A stretch of 64,000 bases of DNA from Kibdelosporangium philippinense (GCF_021390435.2 NZ_JAJVCN010000004.1:248001-312000), one strand, 5' to 3'; counted from the stretch's first letter, positions 34,061 through 43,618 are shown. Notes: generated by a model not told the origin, from the letters alone. Made by a program: numbers and translations.

Positions 34061-37000
34061 CGGCAACAACCGGCTGACGAGTGGGCTGGCCAGGTTGGCT
34101 GCGGCCGCACTGGACAGTGCGATGCCCCAGCCGATTGGGCCCAACGGGGTGCAGCCGAAGAACTGGCTGACGCCTGGGGTTTGGATCACGCCGCCGAGGA
34201 TCGCGGCAGATCCCAGTCCTGCGGCCAGAACTGTGCGGTCTGTGCCGCCGGTGACCATGGTTTGTCCAAGTTGGGTCGCGACGAGCGCTGCCAATGCGAC
34301 TGTGCTTGCTCTTTTTGCCCTGCCTGTGAATCGTGCTGCTGTCCACGCTGCCGACGCGCCAAGTGTCGTGGTGACGGCTCGTGCCGTGATGTCATGGCCG
34401 AGCGCGGTGCCGAGTGACGCGCTTGGTCCTTCTCGCAACAGATCGGGGACTGCTTCACTGTCTGGTTGGGACAGCGCGATGGCCAGTGCGGGCGCGAGGT
34501 CCGTCAACAGGTTAACCAGCAACAGTTGCCGGGCGCCCAAAGGTGACCGTCCGGTGAGGACGGACCCGAGCACGCTGAACGCGATCTCGCCCGCGTTGCC
34601 GCCCAACAGGATGCCGAGGGCTTCACGGACGGATGCCCACATCGCGCGGCCTTCGATCAACGCGGCGATGATCGTTTCCAGGCGGTCGTCGGTCACCACG
34701 AGATCGGCCGCGGCACGCGCGGCCGGAGTTCCCCGGCGCCCCAACGCGATTCCGACATCGGCGAGCCGGATCGCCGGGGCGTCGTTGGCTCCGTCGCCGG
34801 TCATCGCGACCACTCGGCCCATCTTGCGGTAGGCCTGGATGATCCGGACCTTCTGCGCCGGGCTGCAGCGGGCGATCACGTCGACGGTCGGCAGCAGCTC
34901 GGCCAGTTCGTCCTCGCCGAGGTCGTCGATCTCGGCCCCGGTGACCACAGTGGAATCGCCGGATCCGTTGACCTTGCTGGCAATGGCCTCACCTGTCGCC
35001 GGATGATCACCGGTGATCATCACGATCTGCACGCCCGCTTCCCGCAACGCGGCCGCGGCCGGTGGCGCGCTGTCGCGGATCGGGTCGCTCAATGCGACAA
35101 AGCCAAGAAGGGTCAGATCACGCACGTTCTCGTCGGTCACGTCGGACTCGGCAACCTGGCGCTCGGCGACAGCTAGGACTCGATGCCCTGCGGCGGCTAG
35201 CTTTTCTGCTCGCTTGAGCATGCCTCGCCGGTTGCGGCAACGCGGCAGGATCGTCTCAGGAGCGCCTTTCACACTCAGGATCAACTGCTTGCCGGACTTG
35301 CCCACAGTGGCGTGATAGCCACGGGAAGGCTCGAACGGCAACGCGGAAACCTTCTTCCAGCCGTTGATTTCGACTCGGGCATTCCGCGCTCCTTCCAGGA
35401 CCGCGCGGTCGGTCTGGTGGGCCAGATCCTTCGGGTTGTCGGCGTGCGGTGTCGCTCGCAATGCCGCCACCAGCACTTCGTCCGGTTTTTGGCTGAGGGA
35501 ATCGACTCGGCTGACGCTCAGTTTGCCTTCGGTCAGTGTTCCGGTCTTGTCAAAGCACAGCACATCCACCCGGCCGAGCGCCTCGATCGTCCTGGGATTG
35601 CGCACCAGAGCGCCCTTGTCCGCAAGGCGCCTTGCTGCCGCGAGCTGGGCGGCGTTCACCAGGAACGGCAGTCCTTCCGGGACGGACGCGACAGCCAAGT
35701 TCACCGCCGCACCGAGGCTTTCGCGCATGGGAACACCGTGCAGCAAGCCAGCGCCAGATACTGCTGCCGCCGACCCGATCGCAACGGGCAAGGCGTGCTT
35801 GGTCAGTTCGGCGAGCCTGGCTTCGACGCCCGTGACGGGCGTGTCCTTGTGCGCGGCAGCCATGCTACGACCGACTTCGGTGGCGTCTCCCACCGCAACG
35901 ACAACGGCTTTCGCCTTGCCCGCCGCGATCGTGGTTCCTTCGTAGAGCATGGATGTCCGCTCAGCCAGCTCGGCCACGACCGGTGCGGGATCCTTGACAA
36001 TCGGCAGGGATTCTCCGGTCAATGAGGACTCGTCGACCTCTAGGCCAGGGCCGTCCAACAACCGGCAGTCCGCGGGCACGACGTCCCCGGCCTTCAACGT
36101 GACCACGTCGCCGGTCACCAGCTCGTCGGCGTTGACACGTTTGCTTTGCCCGTCCCGCAAGACAGTCGTGCGAACAGCCGACCGGGAAAGCAGCTCTGCC
36201 AGCGACCGTTCGGTCCGTACCTGTTGAACGGCACCGATCAACGCTGAAACGCTGGTGATTCCGGCGACCAAGGCGGCGTCCGCGGGCGACCCGACGGCAG
36301 CCGACAGCGCCGCGCCGCCCGCGAGCACCGGTGTCAGGGGATTGGCCAGCTCGGCCAGGAACGCGTTGCCGAGTGACGTCTCCGGGACTTGGACGGCCGC
36401 ACCGCGTTTCCTGCGCTTGACTTCGTCAGCGCTCAGGCCGTCCTTTTCGGACCGGATCATCTTCAGCACCATGTCCACCGGCATCAGGTGCCATGGCTGT
36501 GCCGAATCCGGCGCCTCACTTTTGCCACGCAGCCCCCGCGCCCGCCACACACCATCGGCGAATGCCAGTGCGGCGCCGCCGTTCACCGCGCGCGAGCTGC
36601 TCTCCGCTGGGCTGGCGCGACGTGAGTTCAGCGCACCGACGGCACCGATTCCGCTTGCTGCTTGGGCGAACCGGATACCATCCCGGTTCACCAGACGTGC
36701 CGCTTGGATGGCCTCGATCAGCAGGACGATCGTGTCCGAGTCGCTGCCAACCAACACATGCGCTCCCCAAGGCGGGGCCTCACCCGAATGCACGCCCACG
36801 CCGAAGTCCGCTGTGCCAAGGGCTTTGCGATCGGCGGAGACCGTCATGACGACGTGGTCCTCGCCTTGCAGCTGACGGATCGTGCCGACGAGGTTCTCGG
36901 TCGCGGTGACCAAGCGCAGCCCGGTTTCGCGTGCGGCCGAGGTGATCGCGTGCACGGCAGGCGACGGCTCCCGGTCCACAGCCAGAACGGCTTCGAGGTG

Positions 37001-38239
37001 ATCGCCGTGCGCCAGGCCGAGCACCAGCTCGCGGCCTTCCAGCTTCTTGAGCTGACGGGTTCCTTTGCGGCCATCGATGTCCAGGTCGTCGATCGGCCCG
37101 AGCGACCAGTCGTCGTTGTGCCGCACGGTTTCCGGCTCGGCGGGGTCGAACAGTTCGAAAGCCCGTTCCACCAGGTCCGTGGTCTCGTTGCCAGGCAAGG
37201 GAATGAGGTCGCTGAGCAGCCACCGGCCCGAGCTGAGCGAGGACTCGTCGAGAACCAGCACGTCAACGTTGTCCAGGAGACGCAATGCGGATCGGTCCAT
37301 CACGAGCGCGCCGCGCCTGGCGAGCACCCGGCCGAGTTGCGCCGCGAAGGAAGCCCGGCCGACTCCGACAGCCTTGGGCAGCGACGCCAACGCCAGGCCA
37401 GCCGCCCGCCGCGGCCCAGCGAAGGGCAACGCCACAGCACCCGCGCTCACGCCTACGAGCAGCGCGCGATGGGCGTAGCTCTCAGCTGGGCCGTCAGGAA
37501 GTGGGCGTGGCCGTTCGGTGACCACAGGGTCAGCCGCCGCGTCCTCCGGGCCCTTGATCAGATCGGCCTCAGCTTCGCACCACGCTTCCTTGTGCGCCTT
37601 GGCTTCACGCCATTGCTGCACGCGCTGTGCGGCGTCGAGCATGGTGCTTTCGCTGCGTGCGGCCAGTCCGTGTGCGACCGCCGCGATCATGGACGTCGCC
37701 GAGTCGGCGCGCTCGTGGCCATGCAGGTACTGGCCGAGCCGGGCCTTGAGCTTGGGATGCATGTCGATGGCCGAGAGCAGGCCAGCGACCTCGGCTGGCA
37801 GCGGTGCCCATGGGGAGATCTTGCTGATCGCGGAGATCACCAGGCCGACGGCGTCCACCGCGAGCGTGGGCAGCAGCCGGGTGCCGACGGCGCCGTCCGC
37901 GGGGTGGTGCAGCTCGTCCTCGACGATCCGCTCTTCCTCGGTGTCCGGCTCCGCCTCGGCCTTCTCGACGAGTTTGACCAGCTCAGACTGACGGGCCCGG
38001 TCGTCGACCGCGATGATCACGCGGGACGAGGGCGCGTTGACCGCGGCCCAGAGCACCCCGGGCTGTTCGGCCAGTCGTTTTTCCACGCGCCGGGCCACTC
38101 GTGCGCCGCGTGGCCCGTGCACGCCGTGCACCTCGATGTGCAGGCGCCCTGGGCACGACCAGACGTTTCGGCGGTCTCGGTCGAGCAGCGCGCGAGCGAT
38201 GCTGAACGGCGTCGGCACAGGAATACCCAGCAGCTTCAC
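34052..38239 (-). CDS. Giant cation-transporting P-type ATPase (CtpI/CtpH-like)
   Basis: 1,395 residues, GTG start. The N-terminal ~600 residues hold a heavy-metal-associated-like domain (RRNVWSCPGRLHIEVHGVHG, then a VLWAAVNAPSSRVIIAVDD strand), hydrophobic segments and a degenerate P-type core. The C-terminal half is a full P-ATPase: SLTGESLPIVKD (actuator), DVLCFDKTGTLTEGK (phosphorylated Asp, about residue 895), MTGDGANDAPAIRLADVGIA, and a C-terminal membrane bundle with LLVNLLTDLAPALAIALSQP. The layout matches the oversized mycobacterial Ctp proteins (CtpI/CtpH). Ion specificity is unknown. It is divergent from the acyl-CoA dehydrogenase operon and overlaps the Suc_Fer gene by 9 bases at the 3' end. 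Confidence 0.88.
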   Translation of the reverse strand: MKLLGIPVPTPFSIARALLDRDRRNVWSCPGRLHIEVHGVHGPRGARVARRVEKRLAEQPGVLWAAVNAPSSRVIIAVDDRARQSELVKLVEKAEAEPDTEEERIVEDELHHPADGAVGTRLLPTLAVDAVGLVISAISKISPWAPLPAEVAGLLSAIDMHPKLKARLGQYLHGHERADSATSMIAAVAHGLAARSESTMLDAAQRVQQWREAKAHKEAWCEAEADLIKGPEDAAADPVVTERPRPLPDGPAESYAHRALLVGVSAGAVALPFAGPRRAAGLALASLPKAVGVGRASFAAQLGRVLARRGALVMDRSALRLLDNVDVLVLDESSLSSGRWLLSDLIPLPGNETTDLVERAFELFDPAEPETVRHNDDWSLGPIDDLDIDGRKGTRQLKKLEGRELVLGLAHGDHLEAVLAVDREPSPAVHAITSAARETGLRLVTATENLVGTIRQLQGEDHVVMTVSADRKALGTADFGVGVHSGEAPPWGAHVLVGSDSDTIVLLIEAIQAARLVNRDGIRFAQAASGIGAVGALNSRRASPAESSSRAVNGGAALAFADGVWRARGLRGKSEAPDSAQPWHLMPVDMVLKMIRSEKDGLSADEVKRRKRGAAVQVPETSLGNAFLAELANPLTPVLAGGAALSAAVGSPADAALVAGITSVSALIGAVQQVRTERSLAELLSRSAVRTTVLRDGQSKRVNADELVTGDVVTLKAGDVVPADCRLLDGPGLEVDESSLTGESLPIVKDPAPVVAELAERTSMLYEGTTIAAGKAKAVVVAVGDATEVGRSMAAAHKDTPVTGVEARLAELTKHALPVAIGSAAAVSGAGLLHGVPMRESLGAAVNLAVASVPEGLPFLVNAAQLAAARRLADKGALVRNPRTIEALGRVDVLCFDKTGTLTEGKLSVSRVDSLSQKPDEVLVAALRATPHADNPKDLAHQTDRAVLEGARNARVEINGWKKVSALPFEPSRGYHATVGKSGKQLILSVKGAPETILPRCRNRRGMLKRAEKLAAAGHRVLAVAERQVAESDVTDENVRDLTLLGFVALSDPIRDSAPPAAAALREAGVQIVMITGDHPATGEAIASKVNGSGDSTVVTGAEIDDLGEDELAELLPTVDVIARCSPAQKVRIIQAYRKMGRVVAMTGDGANDAPAIRLADVGIALGRRGTPAARAAADLVVTDDRLETIIAALIEGRAMWASVREALGILLGGNAGEIAFSVLGSVLTGRSPLGARQLLLVNLLTDLAPALAIALSQPDSEAVPDLLREGPSASLGTALGHDITARAVTTTLGASAAWTAARFTGRAKRASTVALAALVATQLGQTMVTGGTDRTVLAAGLGSAAILGGVIQTPGVSQFFGCTPLGPIGWGIALSSAAAANLASPLVSRLLPSG

Positions 38240-38274
38240 CCTGTGGGCTTTCCCAGTCGATCATCACCACAAAA

Positions 38275-38290
38275 CAAGCACGCGTGCTTG
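38275..38290. promoter_or_regulatory. 16-base palindrome, probable TetR operator of the acyl-CoA dehydrogenase operon
   Basis: CAAGCACGCGTGCTTG is a perfect palindrome in the 84-base divergent gap between the P-type ATPase and the acyl-CoA dehydrogenase operon, whose third gene encodes a TetR regulator. Position 34 bases upstream of the GTG start fits a repressor site. The CAAGCA half-site recurs in the fadAB promoter region. Confidence 0.65.
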
Positions 38291-38323
38291 ATTTTCGGAA
38301 CGGACCGTGCCACGGTGTGAGAT

Positions 38324-39469
38324 GTGAGCGTCTTGAGCACGCCCGAGCGTGATGCGCTGAGGCAGACCGTGCGGCGGTTCATGGCTGCCGAGGTCCTGCC
38401 ACACCAGGAAGAGTGGGAACGGGCCGGAGAGCTTCCTCGCGAGCTGCACCGCAAAGCGGGCGACCTCGGGCTGTTGGGCGTCGCGTTCCCGGAAGAGGTC
38501 GGTGGTGGTGGCGGCGACTACCTCGACGGACTGACCGTCGCCGAGGAAATGCTGTACGCGGGCGCCGCCGGAGGCTTGATCGCGTCCCTGTTGACCTGCG
38601 GGATCGCGGTCCCGCACATCGCGTCCGCCGGAGATCGCGTCCAAATCGAGCGCTGGGTCCGGCCGACGCTGGCAGGCGAGAAGATCGGCTCGCTCGCGGT
38701 GACCGAACCGGACGGCGGGTCCGACGTGGCCAACGTCCGGACTGTGGCGAAACGGGACGGCGATGACTACATCGTCAACGGCGCCAAGACTTTCATCACG
38801 TCCGGCTGCCGTGCGGACTTCGTGACCACGGTCGTCCGGACCGGTGAACCGGGCGCGCACGGCATCTCGTTGCTGGTGATCGAGCGCGGCACGCCAGGAT
38901 TCACGGTGTCCCGCAAGCTGGACAAGATGGGCTGGCTCTGCTCGGACACCGCCGAGTTGTCCTTTGTGGACTGCCGGGTGCCCGTTGCGAACCTCGTCGG
39001 GGCGGAGAACACGGGGTTTATCCAGGTCGCGCAGCACTTCGTGACCGAACGTCTGTCGCTGGCGGTCCAGGCGTACGCCGCCGCCCAGCGCTCGTTGGAC
39101 CTGACGCTCGCGTGGGCGCGGATGCGTGAGACATTCGGGCGCCCGCTGATCTCACGCCAGCTCGTCCAGCACACCTTGACCGACATGGCCCGAAAGATCG
39201 ACGTCGCCCGCACGTACACGCGCAGTGTCGCGATGAAGTACCTTGCCGGCGAAGACGTCATTGCCGAGGCGTGTTTCGCCAAGAACACTGCTGTCGAGGC
39301 AGGCGAGTGGGTGGTGGACAGGGCCGTGCAGCTGCACGGCGGCCTCGGCTACATGCGTGAGGCGGAAGTCGAACGGCAGTACAGGGATATGCGGATCCTC
39401 GGGATCGGCGGCGGTACCTCGGAGATCCTCACCGGCTTGGCCGCGAAGCGATTGGGATACACACAATGA
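38324..39469 (+). CDS. Acyl-CoA dehydrogenase, first of a coupled pair
   Basis: 381 residues, GTG start. Standard three-domain fold: EWERAGELPRELHRKAGDLG, flavin/substrate loop AVTEPDGGSDVANVRTVAK, FITSGCRADFVTTVVRTG, and C-terminal VQLHGGLGYMREAEVERQYR then DMRILGIGGGTSEIL. In many relatives a catalytic Glu precedes GTSEI; here that position is Gly (GGGTSEI), so the base must lie elsewhere, as in isovaleryl-CoA-type enzymes. The substrate is not known. Its stop overlaps the next acyl-CoA dehydrogenase in ATGA; a TetR regulator is third in the operon. Confidence 0.9.
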   Translation: MSVLSTPERDALRQTVRRFMAAEVLPHQEEWERAGELPRELHRKAGDLGLLGVAFPEEVGGGGGDYLDGLTVAEEMLYAGAAGGLIASLLTCGIAVPHIASAGDRVQIERWVRPTLAGEKIGSLAVTEPDGGSDVANVRTVAKRDGDDYIVNGAKTFITSGCRADFVTTVVRTGEPGAHGISLLVIERGTPGFTVSRKLDKMGWLCSDTAELSFVDCRVPVANLVGAENTGFIQVAQHFVTERLSLAVQAYAAAQRSLDLTLAWARMRETFGRPLISRQLVQHTLTDMARKIDVARTYTRSVAMKYLAGEDVIAEACFAKNTAVEAGEWVVDRAVQLHGGLGYMREAEVERQYRDMRILGIGGGTSEILTGLAAKRLGYTQ

Positions 39470-40623
39470 CTTTTGTCGAGTCCGACGAACGGCTCGCGCT
39501 GCGCAAGGCGGTCTCCGACCTGGGCAAGCGGTACGGCCATGACTACTACGTCCGCAAGGCCCGCGAAGGCGGGCACACCACAGAGCTGTGGCAGGAAGCC
39601 GGAAAGCTTGGCTACCTCGGCGTCAACGTGCCCGAGGAGTTCGGCGGGGGCGGCGGCGGCATCGGCGACCTCGCGGCCGTGTGCGAGGAGCTCGCGACGG
39701 CAGGCTCCCCGCTGCTGATGATGGTCGTGTCCCCGGCGATCTGCGCGACGATCATCGCCCGCTTCGGCACCGACGCGCAGAAACAGCAGTGGCTGCCGCG
39801 GTTCGCCGACGGCTCGGTCGTGATGGCGTTCGGGATCACCGAACCGGACGCCGGATCGAACTCACACAAGATCACCACCACCGGCCGCAGGGACGGCGGC
39901 GACTGGGTGCTGAACGGCCAGAAGGTCTTCATCTCGGGAGTCGACGGCGCCGACGCGGTCCTGATCGTCGGCCGGACGGAAGACGCGAAGACCGGGAAGC
40001 TCAAGCCGGCGCTGTACATCGTGCCGACCGACGCGCCAGGCTTCACGTACCAGAAGATCGAAATGGACCTGGTCACCCCGGACCGCCAGTACACCCTGTT
40101 TTTGGATGACGTCCGGCTGCCCGGCGACGCGCTGGTCGGCTCGGAGGACGCGGCGCTCGCGCAACTGTTCGCTGGCCTGAACCCCGAACGGATCATGGGC
40201 GCGGCATTTGCCACTGGAATGGGACGCTTCGCGTTGAACAAGGCGACCGAGTACGCGAACACGCGCAGTGTCTGGGGCGCTCCAATTGGTGCGCATCAGG
40301 GGCTAGCGCACCCGTTGGCCGACGCGCACATCAACATCGAACTCGCCCGCCTGATGACACAGAAAGCCGCGGCGCTCTACGACGCGGGCAACGACATGGC
40401 CGCAGGTGAAGCCGCGAACATGGCCAAGTACGCGGCAGGCGAAGCCGGAGCGAAGGCGGCAGACCAGGCACTGCAGACCCACGGCGGCAACGGCATGGCG
40501 AGCGAATACGGCATGGGCGCGCTCGTGCTGGCGTCGCGCGTCGGCCGGATCGCCCCGGTGAGTCGTGAGATGATCCTGAACTTCGTGGCCCAGCACTCGC
40601 TGGGATTGCCGAAGTCCTATTAG
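39466..40623 (+). CDS. Acyl-CoA dehydrogenase, second of a coupled pair
   Basis: 385 residues, ATG in the ATGA overlap. Family blocks: LGKRYGHDYYVRKAREGGHT, FGITEPDAGSNSHKITTTGR, WVLNGQKVFISGVDGADAVL, and a C-terminal QALQTHGGNGMASEYGMGAL with RIAPVSREMILNFVAQHSLG. The end lacks the usual EGT-type motif (here APVSREMIL), which may mean a different active-site base. Paired, translationally coupled acyl-CoA dehydrogenases often form heterocomplexes acting on bulky acyl-CoAs such as sterol side chains; whether this applies is inference. TetR follows 12 bases later. Confidence 0.88.
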   Translation: MTFVESDERLALRKAVSDLGKRYGHDYYVRKAREGGHTTELWQEAGKLGYLGVNVPEEFGGGGGGIGDLAAVCEELATAGSPLLMMVVSPAICATIIARFGTDAQKQQWLPRFADGSVVMAFGITEPDAGSNSHKITTTGRRDGGDWVLNGQKVFISGVDGADAVLIVGRTEDAKTGKLKPALYIVPTDAPGFTYQKIEMDLVTPDRQYTLFLDDVRLPGDALVGSEDAALAQLFAGLNPERIMGAAFATGMGRFALNKATEYANTRSVWGAPIGAHQGLAHPLADAHINIELARLMTQKAAALYDAGNDMAAGEAANMAKYAAGEAGAKAADQALQTHGGNGMASEYGMGALVLASRVGRIAPVSREMILNFVAQHSLGLPKSY

Positions 40624-40635
40624 GAGTTTTTGACC

Positions 40636-41238
40636 GTGCGCCAACCGCAACAGGACCGCAGCCGCGCGACAAGGCAGCGGCTGCTCGAGTCCGCGATCGA
40701 GGCCCTGGCCGAACTCGGCTGGCAGGGCAGCACGGTCGCGGTCGTGGCGGAACGGGCAGGCGTGTCGCGAGGTGCGGCACAGCACCACTTCCCAACCCGC
40801 GAAGACCTGTTCGCGGCAGCGGTGGAGTACGTCGGCGAAGCCAGGCAAAGCTGGACCCGTGAACACAGTGCGGACCTGCCGACGGGCCCGGAACGCACCC
40901 GCGCGGTTGTGGATCTGATCGTCCGGATCTACACGGGCCCGCTTTTCCGTGCGGCACTGCACTTGTGGGTCGCGGCAACCTCGGACGCCCAACTGCGTGC
41001 CTCGATCGTGGACCTGGAAGCAAGGATCGGGCGCGAGCAACACAAGCTCGCGCTGGAGTTGCTGGGCGTGCAGGAAAGCACGCCGGGCGTAAGGGAGACC
41101 GTGCAGGCAACCCTGGACATGGCCCGCGGTCTCGGTTTGGCGAACCTGCTGACTGACGACAGCAAGCGGCGCGCCGGAATCATCGACCGCTGGGCCGAAA
41201 TCCTGGACTTGGCACTGACCGAGGCGGCCAGGGCATGA
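40636..41238 (+). CDS. TetR-family regulator of the acyl-CoA dehydrogenase operon
   Basis: 200 residues from GTG 40636, preferred because AGGAG lies 9 bases upstream; a TTG at 40630 is only 3 bases from it. HTH: TRQRLLESAIEALAELGWQG, VAVVAERAGVSRGAAQHHFP, then REDLFAAAVEYVGEARQSW. The ligand domain is helical. It is third in the operon behind two acyl-CoA dehydrogenases, with a 16-base palindrome ahead of the first gene as its probable site. Its stop overlaps the GrpB start (ATGA). Confidence 0.86.
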   Translation: MRQPQQDRSRATRQRLLESAIEALAELGWQGSTVAVVAERAGVSRGAAQHHFPTREDLFAAAVEYVGEARQSWTREHSADLPTGPERTRAVVDLIVRIYTGPLFRAALHLWVAATSDAQLRASIVDLEARIGREQHKLALELLGVQESTPGVRETVQATLDMARGLGLANLLTDDSKRRAGIIDRWAEILDLALTEAARA

Positions 41239-41744
41239 TCGAAGTCGTCGACTACGACCCGGTCTGGCCCGCGATGGCGGCGGCCGCGATCGCTGACGTG
41301 CGAGGCCTGTTCGTGGACATCGAGCACATCGGCTCGACCTCGGTGCCAGGCCTGGCAGCCAAACCGGTGATCGACCTGATGGCAGCGGTACCCACGCTTG
41401 CTGAGGTATCGGCGGATTCCCTTGCCCGCGTGGACTTTCACCCGCATGACAACGGCATGACAGATCGCCTGTTGTTCATCCGCACGCGCGACGGCGTGCT
41501 GACCCACAACCTGCATGTCGTGACAGTGGCCAGCTGGCCAACGCGCAACCAGCGCATCCTACGCGACTACCTCCGCGAGCACCCTTCGGACGCGGCGCGT
41601 TATGCCGCTCTGAAAAGGAAACTGGCTGCGGGCGGTATTCACCATGGTGACTATGCGGCAGCGAAGACCGAACTGATCCAGGAACTCACCGACAAGGCAC
41701 GGACCCGGCTCGGGTTGCCGCTCGTCGACGTGCGGGAGAAGTGA
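41235..41744 (+). CDS. GrpB-family (UPF0157) nucleotidyltransferase-fold protein
   Basis: 169 residues, ATG in ATGA overlap. Signature DIEHIGSTSVPGLAAKPVID (GS-x6-K-x-D of nucleotidyltransferases), HNLHVVTVASWPTRNQRILR, and a C-terminal AALKRKLAAGG helix. The family occurs widely in Bacteria next to unrelated genes; some members carry coenzyme A-linked domains, but the substrate is uncertain. It probably shares the acyl-CoA dehydrogenase transcript by coupling to TetR. Confidence 0.85.
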   Translation: MIEVVDYDPVWPAMAAAAIADVRGLFVDIEHIGSTSVPGLAAKPVIDLMAAVPTLAEVSADSLARVDFHPHDNGMTDRLLFIRTRDGVLTHNLHVVTVASWPTRNQRILRDYLREHPSDAARYAALKRKLAAGGIHHGDYAAAKTELIQELTDKARTRLGLPLVDVREK

Positions 41745-41774
41745 TCGAGGCAAGGCGCCTTGCCTCGAACTCAT

Positions 41775-41993
41775 CTACGCCTGAACAAGGCTGATCCGTT
41801 GGCGTTCAACGTCAACATCCAAGATCTTGACCTGGACCACGGTGCCTTCAGCGATCTTGGCACCCGGCAGCAGCCCATGGATTTCGGGCGCCATCTCGAC
41901 AAAGACGCCGAACGGCACCTCGGTGACGACACGTCCAGTGAGGACAGTGCCATCCCGCTGTGCGGCGATGAACGATGCGAAGGGTTCTGTCAT
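41775..41993 (-). CDS. Small S1 RNA-binding domain protein
   Basis: 72 residues from the ATG at 41993, with GGAGGTGAG 6 bases upstream; the frame continues 8 codons earlier without support. Almost the entire protein is a single S1 OB-fold: GTVLTGRVVTEVPFGVFVEM, PEIHGLLPGAK, then VVQVKILDVDVERQRISL. Such one-domain proteins bind single-stranded RNA and may act in translation or RNA decay. The gene has its own upstream region with a GC hairpin and is convergent with GrpB. Confidence 0.82.
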   Translation of the reverse strand: MTEPFASFIAAQRDGTVLTGRVVTEVPFGVFVEMAPEIHGLLPGAKIAEGTVVQVKILDVDVERQRISLVQA

Positions 41994-42045
41994 GTTCTCA
42001 CCTCCTCTCCTCAACACCAGTGCTGTTGCCGACTGGGTGGAGAGG

Positions 42046-42062
42046 GCGGGCCACGGGCCCGC
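42046..42062 (-). promoter_or_regulatory. GC-rich hairpin upstream of the S1-domain gene
   Basis: GCGGGCC-ACG-GGCCCGC, a 7-bp stem with three-base loop, 53 bases ahead of the S1-domain protein start, inside its probable leader. It might regulate the small RNA-binding protein at the RNA level. Only structure is seen. Confidence 0.3.
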
Positions 42063-42152
42063 GGAGAGGTCACGACAAGACCGGGAATCCTGTCTGTGCT
42101 TGGCGCATGGCCGACCCGGTAGTCACGCCGCAAACTCTAGCACGCCTAAACC

Positions 42153-42198
42153 CTCGTGAGTGGTTAGCCGTGTTAGAACACGGCTAACCACTCACGAG
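42153..42198. terminator. Family hairpin, copy 3 (after the P450 gene)
   Basis: A 22-bp perfect stem (42153-42174 with 42177-42198), loop AG. Outer arm CTCGTGAGTGGTTA, inner arm GCCGTGTT/AACACGGC as in copy 2 with a different loop. It lies 20 bases after the P450 stop (minus strand) and ahead of the S1-domain gene promoter. Confidence 0.88.
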
Positions 42199-42217
42199 CG
42201 TCTACCAGCGGCGGGAG

Positions 42218-43618
42218 CTATAGGCGTTCGAGGGTGACGGGCAAGCCGTCCGATGGGGCCGGAAGTGCCGTGGAGTCCCAGCGGACTTTGTAGTCCTGGG
42301 GTACGGACCACCGGTACCGGGTGACCATCTGGTGCAGCAGGGTCTTCACTTCCAGCATCCCGAAGTGCATGCCGATGCACTTGTGCGCCCCACCGCCGAA
42401 CGGCATCCACGCGTACCGGTGAGCCTTGTCCTCCCGGCGATCCTCACTGAATCGCTCGGGATCGAAGTGTGAAGGCTCCGACCAATACTCCGGAAGCATC
42501 TGATTGACCCAAGGCCCCAACGAGATCATGGTGTCCGCGGGAACGAAGTGACCAAGGATCTCGGTGTCCCGCACAGTCTTGCGAGCCAACGAAGGCACCG
42601 GAGCGACCAACCGCAAGGACTCCTTGATGACCAACTCCAAGTCCCGCAAACCTTCCAGAGCATCAATATCCAACGGCCCTGGTCCAGCGGCCATGCACTC
42701 GGCGCGAACCCGGTCCTGCCACTCGGGATGTTTCCCGAGGTAGTAAGCGGCGGCGGTAGTAGTGATGGTCGAAGTGTCGTGCGCGGCCATCATCAAGAAG
42801 ATCATGTGGTTGACGACATCATCGTCACTGAAAGCCTCGCCAGAATCGGCCTGAGCGTGGCAAAGCCCGGAGAACAGGTCATTGGAGTCACTGGCCCGCT
42901 TGGCAGGAACATTGCGCCGGAAGAAGTCCTCGAGAACCCGCCGCCCCCGCAACCCCGCATTCCACCGTCCACCAGGGACACCGAAGCGGATCATGGAGGT
43001 CCCAGCGCGCACGGTCGACACGAAGGCCTTGTTCAGAGAGTCCTTCTCGGAACCCAAAGCCGAAGCCATGAACACGCGACCAGCGATGTCCAGAGTGAGC
43101 TGCTTCATGTGCGGGTAAACCGAGAAGGTCCCGGTCTGCCAAGCCTGAACGCCCGAGGCCGCCACCGAAGCCACATGCTCCAGATACCCGGTGACCCGGG
43201 GACGGGTGAAAGCCTGCTGCATCAGCCGGCGATGGAACATGTGCTCATCGAAGTCCAGCAGCATCAACCCACGCTTGAAGAACGGCCCAATGAAGTAAGT
43301 CCACCCCTGCTGCGAGAAAACCTTGTCCTTGTTGGTCAACACGACCTGTGTGGCATCACCGCCAGCCACCCCGACGATGTTCACCCCGAAAGCCCGCATC
43401 CACGAAACCGGACCATAGGTCTCGTAGCGCTTCAACCCGAAGTCCAGCCCCAGTCGCAAGGCCGTCAACGAGTGCCCGATCAGCGGGATCCCGCCGTCCC
43501 CAGGCACGGCCTTCAGCGCCGAACCCTCAGGCACATGAGTCAATTCACTGCTGCGCCAGCGTTTGTTGAGCAGCCATTCGTCAAACCGAGTCGCGCCGGC
43601 CATGTGCGTCGTTGCCAC
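42218..43618 (-). CDS. Cytochrome P450
   Basis: 466 residues. I-helix AAHDTSTITTTAAAYYLGKH (acid and Thr pair for oxygen activation), K-helix KESLRL (E-x-x-R), meander FDPERFSEDRRED, and heme loop MPFGGGAHKCIGMHFGMLEV with the Cys ligand. The N-terminus has no membrane anchor, so it is soluble. Length (466) is longer than typical soluble bacterial P450s and resembles CYP51/CYP136-like classes with an extended N-terminus. No ferredoxin gene is adjacent. The start overlaps the end of the double-TetR gene by 38 bases, so the TetR gene leads the same transcript. Confidence 0.9.
   Translation of the reverse strand: MATTHMAGATRFDEWLLNKRWRSSELTHVPEGSALKAVPGDGGIPLIGHSLTALRLGLDFGLKRYETYGPVSWMRAFGVNIVGVAGGDATQVVLTNKDKVFSQQGWTYFIGPFFKRGLMLLDFDEHMFHRRLMQQAFTRPRVTGYLEHVASVAASGVQAWQTGTFSVYPHMKQLTLDIAGRVFMASALGSEKDSLNKAFVSTVRAGTSMIRFGVPGGRWNAGLRGRRVLEDFFRRNVPAKRASDSNDLFSGLCHAQADSGEAFSDDDVVNHMIFLMMAAHDTSTITTTAAAYYLGKHPEWQDRVRAECMAAGPGPLDIDALEGLRDLELVIKESLRLVAPVPSLARKTVRDTEILGHFVPADTMISLGPWVNQMLPEYWSEPSHFDPERFSEDRREDKAHRYAWMPFGGGAHKCIGMHFGMLEVKTLLHQMVTRYRWSVPQDYKVRWDSTALPAPSDGLPVTLERL

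Noticed and set aside
36662..38320. 552-residue plus-strand frame across the P-type ATPase
   Set aside because: Shadow of the ATPase gene; no motif and reads across the divergent promoter.
40636..43618. TetR, P450 and neighbours as a biosynthetic cluster
   Set aside because: No core synthase, carrier protein or tailoring set; genes fit local catabolic or detoxifying roles.
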